A stretch of DNA of 64,000 nt from Alsobacter soli. GTDB lineage: Bacteria > Pseudomonadota > Alphaproteobacteria > Rhizobiales > Beijerinckiaceae. The stretch spans positions 62,001 through 126,000 of the forward strand of contig NZ_PVZS01000002.1 of assembly GCF_003004785.1 (NCBI RefSeq), written 5' to 3'. Position numbers and translations under genes: made by a program. This document shows positions 8,327 to 16,914 of the stretch, one piece after another. The notes beneath the pieces are model-generated. The model was not told where the DNA came from, made no database searches, and saw nothing but the letters and a program-made list of their open reading frames with translations. Within the stretch, counting starts at the first letter, position 1. Every line of letters begins with the position of its first letter.

Positions 8327-9250
8327 TCAACGGCTGGCCGCGCGCTCCGCTTCGGTCCAGCGTGGGGCGCCTTCGCCGTCCCACAGCCAGTAGAACCACG
8401 GCTTCGGCGCGTTCACCGCGAGGACCCGGTGCTCGCCGGTGCGGGAGACCGCGTGCAGCGTGATCCGGTCCACCAGGCCGCCTTTCAGTCTCGCAAGGTC
8501 CCGGACGACCTCGTCCAGGGCCTCGCGGATGGTCATGCCCATCTTCATGTAAAGCACGGCGGAGCGGGCCGCGGAGGTGCGGATGGCCATCTCGCCCGCG
8601 CCGGTGCAGGCGGCCGCGCCGTATGCGGAGTCGGCGTACATCCCGGCCCCGATGACGGGGCTGTCCCCAAGCCGTCCCGGGTACTTGAAGGCCCAACCGG
8701 CCGTGGAGACGCCGCCGGCGATCGAGCCGCGCCCGTCGAGCGCCAGGAACACGGTGGTTCCCATCGGCTTCTCCGGATCGATCGCCGCGCGGCAGTGTTC
8801 GGCCAGGGCGATGCCCGGGAAGGCGTCTTGCTCCTCTGGCGACAACTCCCGCGAGAACCAGGCCTTCCACGGATCCATGGTGTCGGGGAGCAGGTTGTCG
8901 TCCTGCTCCGCCCCGATCTCGGCGGCGAAGCGCGCCGCCCCTTCGCCCACCAGCATCTCGTGGGGAAGCCGCTCGAGGACGGCCCGGGCGACGCTGATGG
9001 GATGGGCGAATCCCTTGAGGGCCCCCACGGAGCCGGTGCGCAAGGTGTCCCCGTCCATGATCGCGGCGTCGAGCTCGATTTCGCCGATCAGGTTCGGCCA
9101 TCCGCCCTTGCCGACGGTGCGCACGCCGGGGTCGCTCTCGACCCCGCGCACGCCCGCCTCGACGGCGTCCAGCGCCGAGGTCCCGCGGGCGAGCAGCTGC
9201 GCCGTGATGGGTGCGCCCTTTGTGCCTTCGTTGTTGGTGACCAGGATCAT
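8327..9250 (-). CDS. N-terminal nucleophile hydrolase, glycosylasparaginase/isoaspartyl peptidase family
   Basis: A 307-residue Ntn-hydrolase that autocleaves before its catalytic Thr in the family. The cleavage region is MGTTVFLALD, placing the probable nucleophile at Thr165; it is followed by the conserved GGVSTAGWAFKYPGRLGDSP and GAGMYAD blocks. Upstream, GGWPNLIGEIELDAAIMDG is typical of the alpha subunit. It hydrolyses asparaginyl or isoaspartyl amide bonds (family knowledge). No signal peptide is visible, so it is cytoplasmic. It is divergent from the GntR gene at 9320 and probably controlled by it. Confidence 0.88.
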   Translation of the reverse strand: MILVTNNEGTKGAPITAQLLARGTSALDAVEAGVRGVESDPGVRTVGKGGWPNLIGEIELDAAIMDGDTLRTGSVGALKGFAHPISVARAVLERLPHEMLVGEGAARFAAEIGAEQDDNLLPDTMDPWKAWFSRELSPEEQDAFPGIALAEHCRAAIDPEKPMGTTVFLALDGRGSIAGGVSTAGWAFKYPGRLGDSPVIGAGMYADSAYGAAACTGAGEMAIRTSAARSAVLYMKMGMTIREALDEVVRDLARLKGGLVDRITLHAVSRTGEHRVLAVNAPKPWFYWLWDGEGAPRWTEAERAASR

Positions 9251-9283
9251 CGACGCCCCTTCCGCATTGGACGTCGATCGTAT

Positions 9284-9295
9284 ATTGGATCCAAT
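9284..9295. promoter_or_regulatory. Palindromic operator candidate, ATTGGATCCAAT
   Basis: A perfect 12-bp palindrome sits midway in the 69-bp gap between the Ntn-hydrolase gene (minus) and the GntR gene (plus). GntR/FCD regulators often bind such TTGGATCCAA-type sites. Position and symmetry suggest control of both directions; binding is inferred. Confidence 0.5.
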
Positions 9296-9319
9296 CGGGA
9301 ACGCAAATCGGGGGGCCTC

Positions 9320-10018
9320 ATGGCCTTTTCGAAGCTGGAGCGGAGTACGGCGGCCGCGCAGGTCCTGGAGGCGCTGCGCGAACAAATCCTGTCGGGCGAC
9401 ATCCCGGGAGGGGAGCAGCTGCGCCAGGAGAGAATCGCCGAGGAGCTCGGGGTCAGCCGCGTCCCGGTGCGCGAGGCTCTGAACCAGCTTGAGGCCGAGG
9501 GCCTGGTCCGGATCGTGTCCCACAAGGGCGCGGTCGTCACCCGCCTGTCGCTCGACGAGCTGCGCGAGGCTTACGAAATTCGCGCCCAGCTGGAGGCCTG
9601 GCTGCTGCGGCTCTCGATTCCGAACCTCGCTGCGGACGATTTCCTCCGCGCCGAGGCGATCCTGGCCGAGCTCGACGCCGCCGCGCCAGAGCAGTGGTCG
9701 GACCTGAACTGGGCCTTCCACGTCGCGCTTTACCGCCCGGCGGCCCGGCCGCAGGCGGTCTCCATCGCGCGCAAGATGTACCTCAACGCCTATCGGCATC
9801 TGCCCGTGCCGGCCCGGGTCATGGGCCACCGGGATCGCATGCAGCGGGAGCACCGGTCGCTTTTGAGGCTCTGCCGGGAGCGCGACGTCGAGGGCGCGTG
9901 CCGCGCCCTCGACGCCCACATCGCCGACGCGGCCGCGGGACTGATCGCCGTGCTTTCGAGCGGGCCGGCGGCCGAGGCCGCCGTCAAGACACGCAAAAAG
10001 AAGGGGAGGAGCGAATGA
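9320..10018 (+). CDS. GntR family transcriptional regulator, FCD type
   Basis: A 232-residue GntR protein. The winged-helix region contains RIAEELGVSRVPVREALNQL (recognition helix) and the wing VSHKGAVV. The C-terminal FCD domain is shorter and less regular but retains EHRSLLRLCRERD. A Lys/Arg-rich tail (TRKKKGRSE) ends the protein. The stop overlaps the start of the next gene (ATGA), so the regulator and a binding protein are translationally coupled, which is unusual. Likely targets are the divergent hydrolase gene and its own operon. Confidence 0.88.
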   Translation: MAFSKLERSTAAAQVLEALREQILSGDIPGGEQLRQERIAEELGVSRVPVREALNQLEAEGLVRIVSHKGAVVTRLSLDELREAYEIRAQLEAWLLRLSIPNLAADDFLRAEAILAELDAAAPEQWSDLNWAFHVALYRPAARPQAVSIARKMYLNAYRHLPVPARVMGHRDRMQREHRSLLRLCRERDVEGACRALDAHIADAAAGLIAVLSSGPAAEAAVKTRKKKGRSE

Positions 10019-11034
10019 AGAGGCTCATGGGCGCGGCGCTGGCCGCATGGTGCCTGATCGGGGCGGTGGCGCAGGCTGAAGCCCAGACCACGCTGGAGAA
10101 GGTGAAGGCCCGCGGCGAGCTGGCATGCGGGACCAGCCAGGGCGTCCCCGGCTTCTCCCTCCCGGACGCGACCGGCAAATGGAAAGGCTTCGACACGGAT
10201 TTCTGCCGCGCCCTGTCGGCGGCGATTTTCAACGACCCGGACAAGGTCCGTTACGTCTCCCTGTCCAGCAAGGACCGCCTGATCGCGCTCCAGAGCGGCG
10301 AGGTGGACGTGCTGCCGCGCACCACCACCTGGACCCTGGCGCGGGACTCGGGGCAGGGTGTCATCTTCGCCGCCGTGAACTACTACGACGGCCAGGGTTT
10401 CCTCGTGCGCAAGTCGACCAAGGTAGGCAGCGTCAAGGAGCTGGACGGCGCCTCGGTCTGCGTCGCCCAGGGGACGACCAACGAGCTCAACCTGGGCGAC
10501 TACGCGCGCACCAACAACCTGCACTTCAAGCCGGTCACCTTCCAGGCGATCGACGACGTGACCCAGGCTTATGAGACCGGGCGATGCGACGCGCTCTCCA
10601 CGGACATGTCTCAGCTCGCCGCCCTGCGGCTCAAGATGGCGCAGCCCGGCGACCACGTCATCCTGCCCGAGGCGATCTCCAAGGAGCCGCTCGGGCCCTG
10701 GGTGCGCAAGGGCGACGAGACCTGGCTGACCCTCGTGCGGTGGACCTTGTTCGCCTGGCTCGACGCGGAAGAGCTTGGGGTCACCCAGGCCAACCTCGAT
10801 GCCATGCTGAGGTCCGAAAACCCCGAGATCCGTCGCCTGCTCGGGGCTGAGGGCAACCTGGGCGAGACGATTGGGCTCAGCAAGGACTGGGTGGCGCGCA
10901 TCGTCCGACATGTCGGCAACTACGGCGAGTCCTTCGACCGCAACCTCGGGGCGGGGAGTCCCGTCGGGCTGCCCCGCAGTCTGAACCGCCTCTGGAGCCA
11001 GGGCGGCATTCAATACGCCCCCTCGATCCGCTGA
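10015..11034 (+). CDS. AapJ/BztA-like amino-acid ABC transporter substrate-binding protein
   Basis: A 339-residue periplasmic protein with a signal peptide ending near AVAQAEAQ and the start TTLEKVKARGELACGTSQG typical of AapJ/BztA general L-amino-acid binding proteins. The family blocks RTTTWTLARD and VTQAYETGRCDALSTDMSQL are present. The ATG overlaps the upstream regulator's stop. No AapQ/M/P genes follow, so it is an orphan in this window; it may use a transporter elsewhere, or the permeases at 14663-16004 (speculative). Confidence 0.9.
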   Translation: MKRLMGAALAAWCLIGAVAQAEAQTTLEKVKARGELACGTSQGVPGFSLPDATGKWKGFDTDFCRALSAAIFNDPDKVRYVSLSSKDRLIALQSGEVDVLPRTTTWTLARDSGQGVIFAAVNYYDGQGFLVRKSTKVGSVKELDGASVCVAQGTTNELNLGDYARTNNLHFKPVTFQAIDDVTQAYETGRCDALSTDMSQLAALRLKMAQPGDHVILPEAISKEPLGPWVRKGDETWLTLVRWTLFAWLDAEELGVTQANLDAMLRSENPEIRRLLGAEGNLGETIGLSKDWVARIVRHVGNYGESFDRNLGAGSPVGLPRSLNRLWSQGGIQYAPSIR

Positions 11035-11315
11035 AGACCGGAATGCAGCGGCGAAGGCGCCGGGGACGGTTGTTTCCGTCTTGGGCGGCCGGGATGCTTT
11101 GGTGCTGCCCATCTGCGCGACGCCGCTTGGGCGGCCCCAACCGCGAACGGGTGGCTGAGGCTGGGTCAGACTCGCCAGCGGGATCCCGATCGGCGTTGCC
11201 GAAGGCGCCAATCTGTCTATGGGCGCGCGCACAAATCGTTGTGACCAGCCTTGGATGGTGAGAAGCCAGGGTGAGCAGATTCACTCGGAAATTCCAGTGG
11301 ACGGGGAGCGGGCAT
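11035..11315. other. Intergenic gap without recognised gene
   Basis: The 281 bp between the AapJ-like gene and the OmpA-type pseudogene contain no frame with a convincing start and no clear hairpin or operator. The last part (about 11290-11315) should hold the promoter or ribosome site of the pseudogene. Confidence 0.4.
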
Positions 11316-12186
11316 ATGAGACGCCATGTCGTGGCAGCGATTTTGACCATCAGCTTGAGCTCGCCCGTATTGGCCGACTGGAAAGACCCGAATGTCGAGG
11401 GCGCCAAGGAGCATCCGATCGTCAGGTTCTACCCGGATGCGCGGGTGGACGAATACGATCAGAAGGCGTTCGACAGCGAAAGGGGAGGGGGACGAGCAGG
11501 AGGCCACGACCGAGGACGTCGAGGGGCGCATCACGAAATTCACATACGAGCACAAGCCGGGCACGTCCGCCCTCGAGATCTTGCGCCAATACGAGAACGC
11601 GCTGGCCAAAGTCGGCTTCCTCAAGCTTGTCAGCGGGCGCCGTGCCAAGCTTCCGACGCATGCGCTGATCAACGGCGACACCTTCGGAGCCTTCCGGCTC
11701 GACCGGTACGGCAAGCCTGCCGTCTACGTCAACGTCGGCGCATCAGATCAGGGGTCGTGGGTGGAGTCCCACGTGGTGATCGCCGAGCCCGGAGTGATGG
11801 AGCAGAAGCTCAACGCCGACGCGGACAGCTTTTTCGACCAGCTGGGGTCAAGCGGCCGGGTCGTCGTCTACGGGATCAATTTCGATACGGCCAGGGCGGG
11901 CATCCGGGCCGACTCCGAATCTGTTCTCGCGGAGATCGAGCGCCTGCTCAAAACCCATGAAGACTTGAAGCTGCGGGTCGAGGGACACACCGACAACATC
12001 GGTCAGCCTGCCGCCAACCAGAAGTTGTCCCAGCTGCGGGCCGCCGCGGTGGTCAGCTGGTTGATGAAACACGGCATCAAACAGGGGCGCCTCACGGCGG
12101 TCGGCCTAGGCGACAAGGCGCCGCTCGCGGACAATCAGACCTAGGAGGGCCGGGCGAAGAACCGGCGCGTCGAGCTCGTCAAGTGA
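11316..12186 (+). pseudogene. OmpA-family outer-membrane protein, frameshifted and with an internal stop
   Basis: Reading from the ATG at 11316 gives a signal peptide (RRHVVAAILTISLSSPVLA) and DWKDPNVEGAKEHPIVRFYP, then breaks near 11480 in a purine run (GAAAGGGGAGGGGG). The protein continues one base later in frame as GDEQEATTEDVEGRITKFTY and on through an OmpA domain (INFDTARAGI, VEGHTDNIG, LSQLRAAAVVSWL). A TAG at 12142-12144 then interrupts it, although the same frame goes on with EGRAKNRRVELVK, the normal OmpA peptidoglycan-binding end, to a TGA at 12186. Two independent lesions argue for real decay rather than one sequencing error. Confidence 0.85.
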
Positions 12187-12340
12187 AGCCGCGTCGAGCG
12201 CGGCGGCTCAGGCGCATAAGCGGCGCAGCGAAGCGGCGGCGGCCTCGGCAGAGCAGCCCATCACGGGCCAGTGGTCACCGCCAGCTCAGGTGCGATCCTC
12301 GACGACGTCCAGCCGGGGGCTGGGGCGCGGGAGTGCGCGC

Positions 12341-13681
12341 TCATAAGGCGGAGCTCTTCGCCAGGCTCGTCCCGTTGCCGAAACGCCCGTAGCGGAATGC
12401 GGCCGCGTCCAGGCGCGGCCTCCGGCCAGCGGCGAGGTCGGCCACCACTTTGGCTATGCCCGGGGCTATGCCGAAGCCGTGTCCACTCATGCCTGTGGCG
12501 AGGATCAGGCCGGGCAGGGGGGCGTGATCGATCACCGGCAGGGCATCGGGCAGCACGTCGATCATGCCAGCCCAGGTTGCGGTGATTTCCGGCACGCCGA
12601 TCGCCGGGAAGGCGGCGGCGAAGTGGTTTTGCAGGCGCGCGATCTCGGGCCCATTCGGGCGCGGGTTCAGGATGCGGCACCGTTCGAACGGGCTTTCGTC
12701 CGTCGTGTTCCAGCGCCGCGGCGTGCTCCAGGCGTCCGGGTAGCCCCTGGGCGCGGCAGGATGAAAGCGCGTGCTCGACAGGTCGGCGCGGATCTGCGGC
12801 AGGAACGCGCGCAGGTTGCGGAAGGCGTCCGGGCCTATGTAGAATTCATGGAAGGACCACGGGGTGAGAAGATAGCTGCCGTCGGCGCGGCGTCGGAAAG
12901 CGAAACGGTCGTCACACGCGGCGCCCTGGAAAAATGCGGGCAGCCGGGCGGTGGCCGACACGCTGGAGAGAACGGAAAGCTGGGGCAGGGCGACGCCGAC
13001 CGAGCGCAGGAACAGCGCCGACCACGCGCCTCCGGCGAGAATGGCTTGTGTGCAGCGCACCGTCCCGGCTTCGGTGACGATGGCCGAGAGACGGCCGGAG
13101 GAGGTCTCGAGCCCGCGCACGGCGCAGCCCTCGCGAATGACAACGCCTGCCTCCGCCGCCGCGCGGGCGAGAACAGGCACCGTGACAAAGGGCTCCGCCA
13201 TGGCGTCAGACGGCGTGTGCAGGGCTCCGGTCCACCCGGCGGCGTTTGGCAGCATCGCCTCAGTCTCGCGGCGCGACAACAGGCGGCTGTCGACGCCATA
13301 GGGGCGGGCGAGGTCGAGCCAGCGGGCGAAGGCGTCCATGCGCGTTTCGGTGCGGGCGAAATAGGTGATTCCCCGCTGGCGGAAGCCGATGGCGTCGCGC
13401 AGAGCTCTCGGCAGGTCGGCCCATAGGCGGATCGCCTCCATCATGACCGGCAGCTCCGCAACGTCGCGCCCCTGCTGGCGGATCCACCCCCAGTTCCGGC
13501 TCGACTGCTCGCCTGCGAGACGCCCCTTTTCGCACAGCAGAACGCGCTTGCCCTCGGACGCGACCGACCAGGCCGCCATCAGGCCGATGATGCCGCCGCC
13601 GATGACCGCGACGTCGACCGCCTCCGGCAGCGGGCCGGTAAAGGCGGGAGGCGTTGCAAGCGTTACGGGGAAGCCTGTCAT
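12341..13681 (-). CDS. FAD-dependent oxidoreductase, DAO family (D-amino-acid dehydrogenase-like)
   Basis: A 446-residue flavoprotein with the Rossmann dinucleotide motif VDVAVIGGGIIGLMAAW (GGGIIG at about 28-33), the second strand VLLCEKG, a GGAWS block near the middle and the C-terminal FAD motif ATGMSGHGFGIAPGIAK. The DAO family oxidises D-amino acids, sarcosine or similar secondary amines. It is the last gene of the amino-acid transporter operon, although a strong hairpin and a 216-nt gap separate it from the ATPase, so it may be expressed at a lower level. ATG 13681 was chosen as the start; upstream in-frame codons look non-coding. Confidence 0.85.
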   Translation of the reverse strand: MTGFPVTLATPPAFTGPLPEAVDVAVIGGGIIGLMAAWSVASEGKRVLLCEKGRLAGEQSSRNWGWIRQQGRDVAELPVMMEAIRLWADLPRALRDAIGFRQRGITYFARTETRMDAFARWLDLARPYGVDSRLLSRRETEAMLPNAAGWTGALHTPSDAMAEPFVTVPVLARAAAEAGVVIREGCAVRGLETSSGRLSAIVTEAGTVRCTQAILAGGAWSALFLRSVGVALPQLSVLSSVSATARLPAFFQGAACDDRFAFRRRADGSYLLTPWSFHEFYIGPDAFRNLRAFLPQIRADLSSTRFHPAAPRGYPDAWSTPRRWNTTDESPFERCRILNPRPNGPEIARLQNHFAAAFPAIGVPEITATWAGMIDVLPDALPVIDHAPLPGLILATGMSGHGFGIAPGIAKVVADLAAGRRPRLDAAAFRYGRFGNGTSLAKSSAL

Positions 13682-13871
13682 CTCAGGACCGTGCGGAAGC
13701 TGCGGGGCGGGATAGGAGACATTGGACCTGCTGCCGACCAATTGGGGCGCGATGGCGGGAGGCGGGACGTTCGGACCGAAATCGTGACCGGGCGACCGAG
13801 CGCCAGGGAGCCGTGGCCGAGCGGACATGGCGGCGGCCGGATCGCCGAACGCGCCGTGGCCGATTCCGCAA

Positions 13872-13899
13872 GACCGGTTCGGCGCGCGCCGAGCCGGTC
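13872..13899 (-). terminator. GC-rich stem-loop overlapping the ATPase stop codon
   Basis: GACCGGTTCGGC pairs with GCCGAGCCGGTC, giving about twelve pairs with one G-T and a four-base GCGC loop, directly at the end of the ABC ATPase gene. No T-run follows on the minus strand, so it may be an attenuating or mRNA-stabilising hairpin rather than a full terminator. It separates transporter genes from the oxidoreductase gene. Confidence 0.5.
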
Positions 13900-14626
13900 A
13901 GTGGTGCAGCACCTTGCTCAGGAAGTCGCGCGTGCGTTCGCTTTTCGCGGCGGTGAAGAAGGTCTCGGGATCAGCCGTCTCGACGATGGCGCCCCGATCC
14001 ATGAAGATCACCCGGTCGGCCACCTTGCGGGCGAACCCCATCTCGTGGGTGACCACCATCATCGTCATCCCCTCGCGGGCGAGGCTGACCATGACCTCGA
14101 GCACCTCGTTGATCATCTCGGGGTCGAGAGCGGAGGTCGGCTCGTCGAAAAGCATGATTTTCGGCTGCATGCACAGGGAGCGGGCGATGGCCACCCGCTG
14201 CTGCTGGCCGCCGGAGAGCTGGTGAGGGTAGTTCTGCATCCGGTCGCCCAAGCCGACCTTTTCGAGCAGGGCGCGGCCACGGACCTCGGCCTCGGCTTTA
14301 GACAACCCGCGCACATGGATGGGCGCGATCGTCACGTTCTCGAGGGCCGTCTTGTGCGGGTACAAGTTGAAGCTCTGGAAGACGAAGCCCACCTCCATCC
14401 GCAACTCGCGCAAGCGCACGGAGGAGCTGCCGAGATCGAAGCCGTCGACCACCAGCCTTCCCTTCTGGAAGGGCTCCAGCCCGTTGATGCAGCGAATCAA
14501 CGTGCTCTTGCCCGAACCGGATCGCCCGCAGACCACGACGACCTCGCCTTTCGTCACCGTGAGGCTGATGTCATTCAGCACGTGCAGCGAGCCGAACCAT
14601 TTGTGGACATCGGTGAATTCGATCAT
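13898..14626 (-). CDS. Polar amino-acid ABC transporter ATPase (GlnQ/HisP type)
   Basis: A 242-residue ABC ATPase. Walker A GRSGSGKS at residues 34-41, signature [17 protein letters not shown], Walker [15 protein letters not shown] and the switch [19 protein letters not shown] are all canonical for the polar amino-acid uptake (PAAT) family. It powers the two permeases encoded just upstream. The gap to the upstream permease is 36 nt. Confidence 0.94.
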   Translation of the reverse strand: MIEFTDVHKWFGSLHVLNDISLTVTKGEVVVVCGRSGSGKSTLIRCINGLEPFQKGRLVVDGFDLGSSSVRLRELRMEVGFVFQSFNLYPHKTALENVTIAPIHVRGLSKAEAEVRGRALLEKVGLGDRMQNYPHQLSGGQQQRVAIARSLCMQPKIMLFDEPTSALDPEMINEVLEVMVSLAREGMTMMVVTHEMGFARKVADRVIFMDRGAIVETADPETFFTAAKSERTRDFLSKVLHH

Positions 14627-14662
14627 GGGTGTTCCTTGGCCGGCGGCGATGCGGCTGCCCGG

Positions 14663-15325
14663 TTACAGGACTGGCGCCTGGCCGCGCCGCTCCATGCGGC
14701 GCGACAGCCAGATCAACGGATAGCAGATGACGAAGTAGCCGAGTCCGACGATGCCGAAGACCAGCAGGCCGTTCGGAACGTTCTGCACGATCATCCAGCC
14801 CGAGCGCGTGAGGTCGAGGAGCCCGATTGCGGAGACGACGGAGCTGTCCTTGATCAGGAGCACGAACTGTCCCACCAGCGAAGGCGTCACCACCCGCACA
14901 GCCTGCGGCAGTACGATCAGCCTCATCTGTTGCGCGCGTGTAAAGCCCGATGCAGCGGCGGCCTCCTTCTGGCCCGCGGGAACTGACTGAATGCCTGCGG
15001 CGACGATCTCACCGATGAAGCAGCCCGCGACATTCGACAGGGCGACGACCCCGGCTGTGAAGGCGGACAGCTCGATGCCGACCTGCGGCAAGATGAAGAA
15101 CACGATGAACACTTGCAGAAGGAAAGGCGTGCCACGGAAGAAGTCGACGTAAAGTCCGACCGCACGGGACAGCGTCCTGTTCGGCCCGGCGCGCAGGATG
15201 CCAAGGGCGAAGCCGATGACGGACCCGATCAGCAGCGCGAGCACCGAGAGGGCCACCGTCATGCCGAGGCCTTTCAGCAGCACGGGCCAGTAGCCGACGA
15301 CACGATTGAGCTGCAGCCAGAACAT
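14663..15325 (-). CDS. Polar amino-acid ABC transporter permease
   Basis: A 220-residue HisM/GlnP-type permease with about five membrane segments and the EAA-loop region VPAGQKEAAAASGFTRAQQM, where the permease contacts the ATPase. The motif DFFRGTPFLLQ is typical of the family. It lies 10 nt after the partner permease. It forms a heterodimeric channel with the protein encoded at 15336-16004. Confidence 0.93.
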   Translation of the reverse strand: MFWLQLNRVVGYWPVLLKGLGMTVALSVLALLIGSVIGFALGILRAGPNRTLSRAVGLYVDFFRGTPFLLQVFIVFFILPQVGIELSAFTAGVVALSNVAGCFIGEIVAAGIQSVPAGQKEAAAASGFTRAQQMRLIVLPQAVRVVTPSLVGQFVLLIKDSSVVSAIGLLDLTRSGWMIVQNVPNGLLVFGIVGLGYFVICYPLIWLSRRMERRGQAPVL

Positions 15326-15335
15326 TCACGAGCCC

Positions 15336-16004
15336 TCAGGCCGGGCCCGGCAGGCGGTTCTGGTGCGACCAGGCGCCAGCCACAAGCTTGAGCAGGTAGT
15401 AGAGCAGCAGATAGGCCAGGGCGGTGGCGACGAGCCCCTCGACCGGCATGAAGCGGTCGATGGCGATCATCTGGCCGGCCCGCGTCAGCTCCACCACCGA
15501 GATCAGCGACAGGAGGGAGCTGTCCTTGACCAGCACGATGGCTTGGCCGATCAGCGGCGAAATTGTCGGGCGCAGCGCCTGGGGCAGGATGATCAGCCGC
15601 ATCCGCTGCAGATAGGTCATGCCAGAACTGATTGCCGCCTCAACCTGGCCTCTGGAGATCGCCAGGATTCCCGACCGGATGATTTCGGCCACGTACGCGC
15701 CCGAGTTCAGCGACAGGGCGACGACGCCGATCAGCGCCTCCGGGAGCACGACGCCCAGGCGGGGCAGGCCGAAGTAAAGGAAGTAGAGTTGCGCAAGCAG
15801 CGGCGTCGCGCGGATCGCGTCCACATAAGCGGTAGCGCTCAGCCGCAGCCACCGCAAAGGCTGGATGCTCAATGCGCACGCGACGATCCCCAGCGCCAGC
15901 GCGCCTGCGAACCCCGCAGCCGACAACATCAGCGTGGACAAGAAGCCCTGCCAGATCGCGGGCAGGTATTCCAGCATCACGCGCGTGTTCAAGGACCCTA
16001 GCAT
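15336..16004 (-). CDS. Polar amino-acid ABC transporter permease
   Basis: A 222-residue inner-membrane permease of the PAAT family. DAIRATPLLAQLYFLYFGLP and the EAA-like loop ISRGQVEAAISSGMTYLQRM are diagnostic. ATG 16004 gives the usual short N-terminus; upstream in-frame sequence belongs to the 67-nt gap after the binding-protein gene. Its cognate binding protein is the one interrupted by the IS element, so this transporter is probably impaired unless another binding protein substitutes. Confidence 0.93.
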   Translation of the reverse strand: MLGSLNTRVMLEYLPAIWQGFLSTLMLSAAGFAGALALGIVACALSIQPLRWLRLSATAYVDAIRATPLLAQLYFLYFGLPRLGVVLPEALIGVVALSLNSGAYVAEIIRSGILAISRGQVEAAISSGMTYLQRMRLIILPQALRPTISPLIGQAIVLVKDSSLLSLISVVELTRAGQMIAIDRFMPVEGLVATALAYLLLYYLLKLVAGAWSHQNRLPGPA

Positions 16005-16839
16005 CGTGCTCCGCGTCAATGGGGGGTGTAGGCGAGGGCTCCGCGGGACTGACCCGCGGAGCCCAGACAGCTCAGTGATCGGCCTTCCACTTTCCTGAGT
16101 TGACCCAGTAGTCGAGGTTAGCCTGCAGGCTGCCATCCAGGGTGGTGGTGTCGATGAACAGGTTGGCCCAGGTGAGCAGGTCTAGCGAATCGTAGCGCAC
16201 CGCGTAGGCCAGCGGCTCTTTGGAAAGTAGTTCCGGGAAAATGGTGATCGTGCCCGGATCGTAAGCGGTGGCCTGTGCCTTGACGGCCGAGTTGTCATTC
16301 AGCCCACAGTCGACCTGGCCGTTCGCCACGGCGTCCAGCAGCAGCGTGCCCCCGCCCTTGAAGGACTTCAACTTGCCCTGCGGAAAAACAGACGGTGCGA
16401 GCTTTTCACCGGATGAGCCCAGCAGGACGGCGATGGTGGCGCCGGGCTTCTTGCAGTCTTCAAGCGATTTGATCGGGCCTCCACTCTTCGCGAAGGCGAC
16501 CGCGCCCACATACATGAACGGCTTGGTGAAGGCGACCTTGGTCGCTCGCGCCAGCGTCGGGGTCATGTCGGCGGCCAGGATGTCGGCCTTTCCCGACATC
16601 AGGGCCGGAAGCAAGCCATCCCAGTCGAAGTCGAGATACACGACCTTGACGCCGATCTTGTCGGCCATCAGCTTCGCGAGCTCGACGGCGGAGCCCGTGC
16701 GGTTGCCGTTCTTGTCCATGAACGAGAACGGAGGGCCCTGGGTCTGCACGGCCACGCGAAGTTCGCCGCGCTTGAGGATCTCGTCCAGCGTTCCCGCTTG
16801 AACCTTCGCCGAGCTTGCGGCCTGCCCGAAGAGGGCTAG

Positions 16840-16857
16840 CAGGCTGTTGAAGAAGTC
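16840..16857 (+). repeat. Left terminal inverted repeat of the IS element
   Basis: CAGGCTGTTGAAGAAGTC, preceded by the target duplication CTAG at 16836-16839. Differs from the right repeat at three of eighteen positions. The split gene's codons resume directly outside it. Confidence 0.9.
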
Positions 16858-16914
16858 GCTCGCGAGCGGGTCCGAGACGTGATTCATTCAGGCTGGATCG
16901 GCCTGGAGGGTGAT

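Noticed and set aside
16879-16914. GTG start 36 bases upstream for the transposase
   Set aside because: The TTG at 16915 has GGAGGG at ideal distance and the protein then starts RGSDERTG, as IS5-family relatives do.
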